In this document: positions 1 through 5,084 of the stretch, piece after piece
How positions within the stretch are numbered: position 1 is the stretch's first letter
How the letters are laid out: every line of letters begins with the position of its first letter
Assembly (NCBI GenBank): GCA_031276615.1
Contig: JAISND010000056.1
Coordinates: 1-5,282, forward strand
DNA length: 5,282 bases
DNA from: Treponema sp.
GTDB lineage: Bacteria; Spirochaetota; Spirochaetia; Treponematales; Breznakiellaceae
Direction of reading: 5' to 3'
Notes under the pieces: generated by a model
Databases searched by the model: none
What the model was told of the DNA's origin: nothing
Seen by the model: the letters and a program-made list of their open reading frames with translations, nothing else
Program-made: the position numbers and the translations under genes

Positions 1-1638
1 GGGCCGGAAACGCCCAATCCGGTAGACCGGGTGCTGGCGCTTAACGAAGAAAAAAAGAACCTCCAGGAGCGGCTTGTGTTCCAGATCAGGGAGCAGAGCC
101 GCCTGGAACCGTGGGGCGATTTTGATCCGAAGGACTTCGCCTTTCTCGCGGAGCGGGGGATAAACCTCGTTCCCTACGAGCTTTCCCCGCAGGTTTACGG
201 CGCGCTTGGCGGCGAAACAGAAGTTATCGTGCTTTCCCGGGGCAAAACCGGCGTCCGCGTTCTCGCCGTTGGAGCCGAAATTCCCGGGGAGACCCCCTTC
301 ACGCTGCCAGAACTGTCCCTGGCGGAAACCGGGGCCTGTATCGCGGACATACGAAACCGCCTGGCCGGCGTGGAAGAGCAGATGCGGAACCTTGCGGCGA
401 ATCGGGACGCGGTTGAAACGGAACTCGGGGCGCTGCGGGAAGCCGTCGAATTTGAAAGCGCCAGCGCCGGCATGGAGATTGTTGACGGCGTCCCGCGGGA
501 ATTCACCGTTTCCTGGCTTTCGGGTTTTGTGCCCCGGGATTCCCTTGGCCTGCTGAAGCGGGCCGCCGCCGAAAACGGCTGGGCCCTGATCGCCGAAGAT
601 CCCGGCCCCGAAGATCTGGTTCCGACCAAGCTGAAGAACAACAGGTTCGCGAGTCTTATCAATCCGCTGACGGACTTCCTTGAAGTGGTACCCGGCTATA
701 ACGAGGTGGACATTTCCGGCTGGTTCCTGCTTTTCTTCACCATCTTCTTCGGGATGATCTTCGGCGACGCCGGCTACGGCGCCCTGATTCTGCTGGCCGG
801 CGTCATCGGCATCGTCAAAACCGCCCGGAAGGGCGTTCCCCCGGTACTCAAACTTCTCTTCCTTTTGGGCCTTTCAAATTTTGTCTGGGGCGCGCTCACC
901 TGTTCCTGGTTCGGCATCGAAGACCTTGACAGGCTTCCCGCCGTTTTGCGGAATATTTCGCTGCCCCTCATTTCCAATGTGCGGGCCGCGCAGTCCGCGC
1001 AGGACAGGGGCATCGTTCAGCAGAACCTGATGATTTTCTGTTTCTCCCTCGCCCTGCTGCAGCTTTCCATCGGGCACATTCTTTCGATCGTTAAAACCAG
1101 AACCCTCAGGGTTCTGGGGGACATCGGTTCCATCGCCATGCTTGCGGGAATGTACTTTATTATACTTAATCTGATAGCGAGTAACGAATACCGGCGCATT
1201 CCCCTCTTTACGCCCGCCCTGTACGTTTTCGCGGCCGGTTTTTTGCTGAACTTCATGTTTGCCAATTACGATGGAAGTTTCGGCCGCTCGGTTCTTGAAA
1301 GCCTCAAGAATATAATTTCGGTGATCCTGGGCATTGCCAACGTGTTTTCCGATATCATGTCTTACATCAGGCTTTGGGCGGTCGGTCTTGCGGGCGCGGC
1401 AATCGCCTCTACGGTGAACGCCATGGCCGGGCCCATGCTGGGGCATCTGGTGTTCTTTGTATTCGGTCTGGCCCTGCTTTTGTTCGGGCACGGCCTTAAC
1501 ATCGTGCTGAACATGCTGTCGGTGCTGGTTCACGGCGTCCGCCTGAACACCCTGGAATTTTCCGGCCACGCGGGGCTTTCCTGGGCGGGTTTCGCGTATA
1601 AACCCTTCGCGAAACGGACGGGGAAAGAGGCGCGGTGA
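1..1638 (+). CDS. atpI: V/A-type ATP synthase subunit I (a-subunit homologue), 5'-truncated by the window edge
   Basis: Membrane stator subunit of the V/A-type ATPase, providing the ion half-channels against which the K ring turns. The frame is open from base 1. The GTG at 31 is only the first possible start, and the true start lies upstream, since about 545 codons are visible and the family usually has 600-650. Numbering from the GTG: a soluble domain occupies 1-225 with a helical, coiled-coil-like stretch at about 104-140, then seven or so hydrophobic segments between 230 and 500. Family landmarks are GMIFGDAGYG at 241-250, the SYIRLWAVGLAG segment at 444-455 whose Arg447 matches the essential channel arginine, and the C-terminal HGVRLNTLEFSGH followed by Y.PF. 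The stop TGA overlaps an ATG (TGATG) of an 18-codon ORF, and the subunit K gene follows 65 bp later, as expected for the spirochaete A-B-D-I-K operon. Identity is secure; the symbol atpI/ntpI varies by convention. Confidence 0.95.
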   Translation, partial: GPETPNPVDRVLALNEEKKNLQERLVFQIREQSRLEPWGDFDPKDFAFLAERGINLVPYELSPQVYGALGGETEVIVLSRGKTGVRVLAVGAEIPGETPFTLPELSLAETGACIADIRNRLAGVEEQMRNLAANRDAVETELGALREAVEFESASAGMEIVDGVPREFTVSWLSGFVPRDSLGLLKRAAAENGWALIAEDPGPEDLVPTKLKNNRFASLINPLTDFLEVVPGYNEVDISGWFLLFFTIFFGMIFGDAGYGALILLAGVIGIVKTARKGVPPVLKLLFLLGLSNFVWGALTCSWFGIEDLDRLPAVLRNISLPLISNVRAAQSAQDRGIVQQNLMIFCFSLALLQLSIGHILSIVKTRTLRVLGDIGSIAMLAGMYFIILNLIASNEYRRIPLFTPALYVFAAGFLLNFMFANYDGSFGRSVLESLKNIISVILGIANVFSDIMSYIRLWAVGLAGAAIASTVNAMAGPMLGHLVFFVFGLALLLFGHGLNIVLNMLSVLVHGVRLNTLEFSGHAGLSWAGFAYKPFAKRTGKEAR

Positions 1639-1694
1639 TGGGCATCGTGTTAATGTTCGATAAAAAACGCGGCGATACCGCCGCCTTGGAATAG
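1638..1694 (+). CDS. possible 18-codon coupled mini-ORF between subunits I and K
   Basis: ATG at 1638 overlaps the atpI stop as TGATG. GAGG at 1627-1630 lies 7 nt upstream and could serve as its ribosome binding site. The frame reads MGIVLMFDKKRGDTAALE and ends in TAG at 1692-1694, and that TAG runs into the AGGAG used by subunit K. The arrangement would let ribosomes run from atpI through the mini-ORF to the K start, so a coupling or leader role is possible. The peptide has no recognisable motif, and an ORF this short can arise by chance, so confidence is low. Confidence 0.2.
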   Translation: MGIVLMFDKKRGDTAALE

Positions 1695-1703
1695 GAGTTA
1701 AGC

Positions 1704-2144
1704 ATGAATTTAGGTTTATTGGGCGCAGGTCTTGTAATGGGTATTGCCGCGATAGGATCGGCAATCGGAATCGGCATTGCCGGCCAGTCGGTAATCGGCG
1801 CGTGGAAAAAGTGCTACATAGCCAACAAGCCGGCGCCGATGACCCTGCTTGCCTTCGGCGGAGCGCCGCTGACCCAGACCTTCTACGGTTATATCCTGGG
1901 CTTCCTTTTCATGAAGCCCGCGGCCCTGGCGAATCCCGCCAACGGTTCCCTTTACCTCGGCATCGGGATTGCCTCGGGTCTTGCCATTGCTTTCTCCGCG
2001 ATTGCCCAGGGCAAGGCGGGCGCCTCGGGCGCGGACGCCACCGGTGAAACCGGCAAGGGTTTTGTCAACTACATGATGATTGTCGGCGTCTGCGAAACCG
2101 TCGCGATTTTCGCGATGGTTCTCTCCATGATCAGCCTTGGCTGA
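1704..2144 (+). CDS. atpK: V/A-type ATP synthase subunit K (proteolipid, c-ring)
   Basis: Forms the rotating membrane ring that carries ions through the V/A-ATPase. The 146 residues make four helices at about 5-27, 47-70, 83-105 and 121-145, that is two fused c-type hairpins, the normal size for the bacterial 16-kDa type. Only the second hairpin carries the ion-binding carboxylate, Glu131 in GVCETVAIF, as known for NtpK. Thr57, Gln58 and Tyr61 (PLTQTFYG) and Gln102 (AIAQGKAG) line up with the Na+-site residues Thr64, Gln65, Tyr68 and Gln110 of Enterococcus hirae NtpK, with Glu131 matching Glu139. This suggests Na+ coupling (inference; the alignment is by eye). The start is supported by AGGAG at 1693-1697, 6 nt before the ATG. 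The gene directly follows subunit I and is probably the last of the ATPase operon. Confidence 0.95.
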   Translation: MNLGLLGAGLVMGIAAIGSAIGIGIAGQSVIGAWKKCYIANKPAPMTLLAFGGAPLTQTFYGYILGFLFMKPAALANPANGSLYLGIGIASGLAIAFSAIAQGKAGASGADATGETGKGFVNYMMIVGVCETVAIFAMVLSMISLG

Positions 2145-2160
2145 TTTGGCGTAAAGGAGC

Positions 2161-2190
2161 GGGCGGCGGCTTTCCCGGCCCGCCGTTTCT
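2161..2190 (+). terminator. possible intrinsic terminator after subunit K
   Basis: CGGCGG at 2164-2169 pairs with CCGCCG at 2180-2185 around a 10-nt loop, and G-U pairs can extend the stem outwards over 2161-2163/2186-2188. A second register pairs GCGGGC at 2159-2164 with GCCCGC at 2178-2183. The stem is followed only by TTTCT, a weak U-tract, so termination may be partial. Its position between the ATPase genes and ispG fits an operon boundary. Confidence 0.35.
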
Positions 2191-2206
2191 CCGCATTTTC
2201 CCGGCT

Positions 2207-3400
2207 GTGTCCTATAATACGCGGGCTGTACAAATAGGCGGTTTCGATCATGTCGAAGCCGTCATGGTGGGGGGCGGTTATCCCGTGGTTATTCAGACCA
2301 TGTGGAAGGACCGCCTTTCTTTTTCCGATCTTGAAGGGAAAGCGGGGGAAGCCCTCGTCGCGCGCATCGGCGGCCTGAAAGGCATGGGCTGCGGTCTTTT
2401 GCGTTTCGCCGTTCCCGACACGGAAGCGGCCGAAGTCCTGGGGCGCCTGGCCGGTATGGTCTCCATGCCCCTGGTGGCCGATATTCACTTTGACTACAGA
2501 ATCGCCCTCCGCTGCATGGATTTTCCCGTAGCCAAGATCCGCATAAACCCGGGGAACATCGGCGGCAGGGAAAAGGTCGGGGCCGTATTGTCCCGGGCCT
2601 CCGAAAAGGGAATACCCGTCAGGATAGGGGTCAACGCCGGGAGCCTTCCCCCCGACTTGCGGAAAAAGGTGGAGGCCGGAACGGACCGCGCCCTTGCCCT
2701 GGCCGCGGCAGCGGAACGGGAACTTGCGGTTTTCCGCGAATTCGGGTTTCGGAATATCCTGGTCTCAATGAAAGCCTCCTCAGTTGCCGATACTATAAGG
2801 GCGAACCGGATTCTGGCGGAAAAAAATTCCGGGGAGAGACCGGCCGGAAATCCGGCGGATGACGCGGGCCCGGGGAATGACGGCGCCGGGCCGCCCCTCC
2901 ATGTCGGGGTAACCGAGGCGGGGCCCCTCGTGGCGGGCGTAGTCAGGAACACCGCCGCGCTTTTGCGGCTTCTGGAAAACGGGATTGGCGACACCATACG
3001 GGTTTCCCTGTCGGACACCATGGAAAACGAGGTAATCGCCGGGCGGGAGATTCTGGCGGCGGCGGCGGAAAGCGCGGCGGCCGCCGGAAACGCGCCCGGC
3101 GCGGCGCGGCTGCGGAGGAGGGGAGTGACCATTGTGTCCTGCCCCCGCTGCGGCAGAAACGGCTTTGACACCCACGGTTTTACCGAAAGATGGCTGGATA
3201 AACTGTACGGCCTGGACAAAAACATCACCGTGGCGATTATGGGCTGTGTGGTAAACGGCCCCGGCGAGGCGAGGCACGCCGACATCGGCATCACCGGCGC
3301 GGGGGACAGGGTGTTGATCTTCCGTCACGGGAAGGCGTTGCGCAGCGTAAGCGCGGATGAAGCGGACAGGGCCTTTACGGAGGAGCTTGACAGAATATGA
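2207..3400 (+). CDS. ispG: 4-hydroxy-3-methylbut-2-en-1-yl diphosphate synthase (IspG/GcpE)
   Basis: Converts methylerythritol cyclodiphosphate (MEcPP) to HMBPP, the penultimate step of the MEP isoprenoid pathway, in the cytoplasm. The 397 residues have the N-terminal TIM-barrel with PVVIQTM (26-32), ADIHFD (91-96), NPGN (114-117), GVNAGSL (141-147), SMKAS (187-191), TEAGP (236-240) and GIGDTIRVSL (259-268). The C-terminal iron-sulfur domain has SCPRCGR (Cys312, Cys315) and GCVVNGPGEA (Cys347, Glu354), the three cysteines and glutamate that hold the [4Fe-4S] cluster. About 25 Gly/Pro/Asp-rich residues at 206-230 and an Ala-rich stretch near 284-300 are additions compared with the E. coli enzyme. 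The GTG start at 2207 has no clear ribosome binding site next to it. The next in-frame ATG (2264) would remove the first barrel strand region, so GTG is preferred. The stop overlaps the next gene (ATGA), implying translational coupling. Confidence 0.96.
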   Translation: MSYNTRAVQIGGFDHVEAVMVGGGYPVVIQTMWKDRLSFSDLEGKAGEALVARIGGLKGMGCGLLRFAVPDTEAAEVLGRLAGMVSMPLVADIHFDYRIALRCMDFPVAKIRINPGNIGGREKVGAVLSRASEKGIPVRIGVNAGSLPPDLRKKVEAGTDRALALAAAAERELAVFREFGFRNILVSMKASSVADTIRANRILAEKNSGERPAGNPADDAGPGNDGAGPPLHVGVTEAGPLVAGVVRNTAALLRLLENGIGDTIRVSLSDTMENEVIAGREILAAAAESAAAAGNAPGAARLRRRGVTIVSCPRCGRNGFDTHGFTERWLDKLYGLDKNITVAIMGCVVNGPGEARHADIGITGAGDRVLIFRHGKALRSVSADEADRAFTEELDRI

Positions 3401-4545
3401 GAGCGGAGGCAAAGGGAAGCATCGTGAAGTTTCGTTTTTTCTCCCTCTTTTGCCTGTTTCTTTTCTTTCCCGGTTTCTCCTCCTTTGCCCAGCAGGGGAA
3501 TTCGCGTCCCTGGTGGTATACCCTGGAGCAGGGGAAATTTTATTTTCGCGGCGGCGAATACGGAAACGCCCTTCTTTCGTTCGAGGACGCCCGGCGGCAG
3601 CGGCGCGCCATGTATGAACGGATGGAAAAGGATTTTATCGATTTTCTTTCAATGTCCGAGGTCAGGCGCCTGGGCGATTCCCTTGAACGGGTAGAGGCCT
3701 ACGCCGCGGAAAGGCTGTATGCCAATGTTTCCGCCGCCCTCGCGGAACTGTACGGCCGCGTTCCCAGGGAAAGCCTTTCCAATTCGGCGGCCGCGGCCCT
3801 CAGCGCCCTTGGCGCTCTCAAAGATTACCCCGAGGCCGAATATTGGATAGGGGAAACATACCGGACGGAAGGCGAACTGGGACTTGCCCTGGGCCAGTTT
3901 CAGAAAGCCTATGAGATGCGCGGCCTTTTTGAAAACCCGGACAGCGATCTGTATCTCCTGTACAGGATCGCCGATATCCGCAGGATCCGTCAGGATTACA
4001 ACGAGATGGAACGCACCCTTCTTTTGATCCTCGCGCGGGATACGCTTTGGTCGGAGGAGTCGGGTTCCTTCGCGAAGAGCGCCATGCTCCGGACACTGGA
4101 AAACGAAGGCGTGAACCGTTTTCTGAGCCTCTACCGTTACAACAATACGGCCGTAGAGGCGGCCCACCGTCTGCTCGGTTTTTATTACTATGCCTCCGGC
4201 CGTCACAGCAGGGCGGAGGAGCATCTTATGTTTGCCTTCCTCATCCAGAATACAATTATCATCGAGGAACTTATCCGCCGGGACTACGATTACGCCTTTA
4301 CCGGACTTTCGGAGCTTTCCGGCGGGATAACCCGCAATCCCCTTCTTTCCGGGTACGTTTCGGAAACCGAATATTACCGGACCGCCTACTACCTTGGAAC
4401 CAGCCTTTTCGGCGCCGGCAAACCCGGGCCCGCCCGGGCTTTCTGGGCTTTTCTCGCCGGTACCGGGGAAGCCGGGGAATGGCAAAACCGCGCCCGCGCG
4501 CAGTTAAGCGGCCCGGGGGTAGACAGGGCAATAGAAATGCCCTGA
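3397..4545 (+). CDS. exported TPR-like helical repeat protein, function unknown
   Basis: I do not recognise a named family. The 382 residues begin with a basic n-region and a strongly hydrophobic run, KFRFFSLFCLFLFFPGFSSFA (residues 11-31), then AQQ. This is a type I signal peptide with likely cleavage after Ala31. There is no lipobox cysteine at the cleavage site. The mature part is helical with TPR-like units near 38-67, 144-175, 185-215, 252-284 and 326-356, each with the small/aromatic spacing typical of TPRs (for example AEYWIGETYRTEGELGLALGQFQKAYEM). It therefore probably acts as a periplasmic or envelope scaffold. The ATG at 3397 overlaps the ispG stop and has GGAGGAG 11 nt upstream. 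A GTG at 3424 with AAGGGA 6 nt upstream gives a more typical signal peptide start (MKFRFF) and may be the real one. The ATGA overlap puts it in one operon with ispG, but no link to isoprenoid synthesis is evident. Confidence 0.85.
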   Translation: MRAEAKGSIVKFRFFSLFCLFLFFPGFSSFAQQGNSRPWWYTLEQGKFYFRGGEYGNALLSFEDARRQRRAMYERMEKDFIDFLSMSEVRRLGDSLERVEAYAAERLYANVSAALAELYGRVPRESLSNSAAAALSALGALKDYPEAEYWIGETYRTEGELGLALGQFQKAYEMRGLFENPDSDLYLLYRIADIRRIRQDYNEMERTLLLILARDTLWSEESGSFAKSAMLRTLENEGVNRFLSLYRYNNTAVEAAHRLLGFYYYASGRHSRAEEHLMFAFLIQNTIIIEELIRRDYDYAFTGLSELSGGITRNPLLSGYVSETEYYRTAYYLGTSLFGAGKPGPARAFWAFLAGTGEAGEWQNRARAQLSGPGVDRAIEMP

Positions 4546-4563
4546 GTTTCACTGACGCCGCGA

Positions 4564-4593
4564 TTGACAGGCCGGGTTGATTCATTGTATCCT
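4564..4593 (+). promoter_or_regulatory. sigma-70-type promoter for the zinc-ribbon gene
   Basis: A perfect -35 box TTGACA (4564-4569) is followed after 18 bp by TATCCT (4588-4593), which matches the -10 consensus at four of six bases. Transcription would start near 4600, giving an untranslated leader of about 46 nt before the ATG at 4646. The boxes lie just downstream of the TPR gene stop, so the zinc-ribbon gene need not depend on the ispG transcript. Confidence 0.6.
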
Positions 4594-4601
4594 TGTCGTT
4601 G

Positions 4602-4641
4602 CCTGTAATGCAGGATATTCGCCGTATAAACGGCAAGGAGG
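4602..4641 (+). promoter_or_regulatory. leader with two small hairpins and strong ribosome binding site
   Basis: CCTG-TAATG-CAGG (4602-4614) and the perfect GCCGT-ATAA-ACGGC (4621-4634) form two short hairpins in tandem. The second ends directly against AAGGAGG (4635-4641), which lies 4 nt before the ATG at 4646. The strong site decides this start over the upstream in-frame TTG at 4577, which sits inside the promoter. The second hairpin may modulate access to the ribosome binding site, but the stems are short. Confidence 0.4.
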
Positions 4642-4645
4642 AATC

Positions 4646-4816
4646 ATGGCCCAGGCCAGCAAAAACAGCCGTACTTCAAGTTCAACCCAGAAATTTTTCT
4701 GTTCCTGCGGGGGAGAAGTCAAAATGAAAACCCTCTTCGAGAACGGCAAGGTAAAAAACGTAGCTGAATGTGAAAAGTGCAAACGGACCGAACGGCGTCC
4801 GTCGGATTTCAAATAA
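4646..4816 (+). CDS. small zinc-ribbon protein, function unknown
   Basis: The 56-residue protein has a polar Ser/Thr/Lys-rich tail (1-16). A compact zinc-ribbon follows: Cys19-x-Cys21-Gly-Gly (FFCSCGGEV) on one knuckle and Cys42-x-x-Cys45 (AECEKCKRTERRP) on the other, separated by 20 residues. The four cysteines could bind one Zn2+. The first knuckle has the less common CxC spacing. The C-terminus is basic (KRTERRPSDFK), which would suit nucleic acid or ribosome contact (inference). The start is fixed by the AAGGAGG site 4 nt upstream, and the gene has its own promoter. It sits before rpsT, separated by a 268-bp structured gap, so a housekeeping role in translation is conceivable but not shown. 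I cannot name the family. Confidence 0.85.
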   Translation: MAQASKNSRTSSSTQKFFCSCGGEVKMKTLFENGKVKNVAECEKCKRTERRPSDFK

Positions 4817-4835
4817 TGAAGTTGTTTGGAAAGAC

Positions 4836-4862
4836 GATTTCAAAATCTCAAATTTTGAAATC
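4836..4862. repeat. perfect 11-bp inverted repeat
   Basis: GATTTCAAAAT (4836-4846) and ATTTTGAAATC (4852-4862) are exact reverse complements around a 5-nt loop CTCAA. GTTGT (4821-4825) and ACAAC (4863-4867) can add an outer 5-bp stem across a 10-nt bulge. There is no T-run after it on either strand, so it is not a standard intrinsic terminator. It could be an mRNA 3'-end stabiliser for the zinc-ribbon transcript or a protein-binding palindrome. Confidence 0.7.
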
Positions 4863-4870
4863 ACAACCTT

Positions 4871-4912
4871 AAAAAACGCGGTTTTGCAGGGGTAAAAACC
4901 TGAAAAACTGCG
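4871..4912 (-). terminator. intrinsic terminator on the minus strand
   Basis: The stem pairs 4877-4890 (CGCGGTTTTGCAGG) with 4899-4912 (CCTGAAAAACTGCG), 14 positions with one mismatch and one pair that is a G-U wobble on the + strand. The loop is 8 nt. On the + strand the stem is preceded by A6 (4871-4876), so on the minus strand it is followed immediately by T6, the standard terminator layout. No minus-strand protein gene in the window would need it. Confidence 0.55.
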
Positions 4913-4966
4913 GGAGCCAGGCCTGAAACCGTGCGCGTTAGCGCACAGACAAGTAGTTTTGGGACA
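4871..4966 (-). ncRNA. candidate minus-strand small RNA, about 95 nt
   Basis: Read on the minus strand, a transcript starting near 4966 would open with a domain closed by 4921-4925/4965-4969 (GCCTG with CAGGC). This continues in 4926-4929/4956-4959 and is capped by the perfect 6-bp hairpin at 4931-4946. After a short linker comes a 14-bp stem (4877-4912), then TTTTTT (complement of 4871-4876). Promoter-like boxes lie upstream at 4973-5001. There is no convincing ORF in it. It matches none of the conserved cores of tmRNA, SRP RNA or RNase P RNA that I know. The terminator is the firm part; the existence of the RNA is inference. Confidence 0.35.
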
Positions 4967-4972
4967 GGCTCA

Positions 4973-5001
4973 TTTATCCGTAAATTTGAATCTTCTGACA
5001 A
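4973..5001 (-). promoter_or_regulatory. promoter-like boxes on the minus strand
   Basis: On the minus strand TTGTCA (complement of 4996-5001, five of six -35 bases) is followed after 17 bp by GATAAA (complement of 4973-4978, four of six -10 bases). A transcript would begin near 4966, right at the base of the folded domain of the candidate small RNA. A hairpin ATTTA-TCCG-TAAAT (4972-4985) overlaps the -10 region. Such boxes can occur by chance in this AT-richer patch. Confidence 0.3.
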
Positions 5002-5034
5002 GCGGGGCAGTTCCAAAATCCGGCGGTCCGGCAG

Positions 5035-5071
5035 GGGCCGTAATTTCGGAACCGGCCCAAGTCTATTTTTT
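5035..5071 (+). terminator. terminator-like hairpin and T-run before rpsT
   Basis: GGGCCG (5035-5040) pairs with CGGCCC (5053-5058) around a 12-nt loop, and T6 follows at 5066-5071 after a 7-nt gap. A second T-run (T8, 5079-5086) comes just before the rpsT coding sequence. The gap between stem and T6 weakens it as a simple terminator. It may be a leader attenuator for rpsT or the end of the upstream transcript. Confidence 0.3.
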
Positions 5072-5084
5072 ATGGGGGTTTTTT

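Noticed and set aside
874..1764. Long minus-strand open frame (296 codons) opposite atpI
   Set aside because: It is antisense to an unmistakable conserved gene, its translation is Arg/Pro/Gln-rich without any domain, and high GC content readily leaves antisense frames open.
2213..2218. Perfect TATAAT that could be a -10 box for ispG
   Set aside because: It lies inside the first codons of ispG, and the bases 16-18 bp upstream do not resemble a -35 box. Transcription from it would start after the GTG start codon.
2494..3294. Minus-strand open frame opposite ispG
   Set aside because: Shadow of the ispG coding sequence; its translation has no recognisable motif and it has no promoter or ribosome binding site.
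3649..4485. Minus-strand open frame opposite the TPR gene
   Set aside because: Low-complexity Gly/Lys/Pro-rich translation, antisense to a gene with a clear signal peptide and ATGA coupling to ispG.
4577..4645. Upstream TTG extension of the zinc-ribbon protein
   Set aside because: The TTG lies within the predicted promoter spacer and has no ribosome binding site, while the ATG at 4646 has AAGGAGG 4 nt upstream.
5010..5021. GTTCCAAAATCC resembling a tRNA or tmRNA T-arm
   Set aside because: The T-loop spacing is wrong and no acceptor stem, anticodon arm or CCA end can be drawn around it.
4817..5060. Possibility that the gap encodes SRP RNA, tmRNA, 6S or RNase P RNA
   Set aside because: I found no SRP domain IV GGAA core, no tmRNA ends or tag reading frame, no long 6S-type rod with a central bubble, and none of the conserved RNase P core sequences I know, on either strand.
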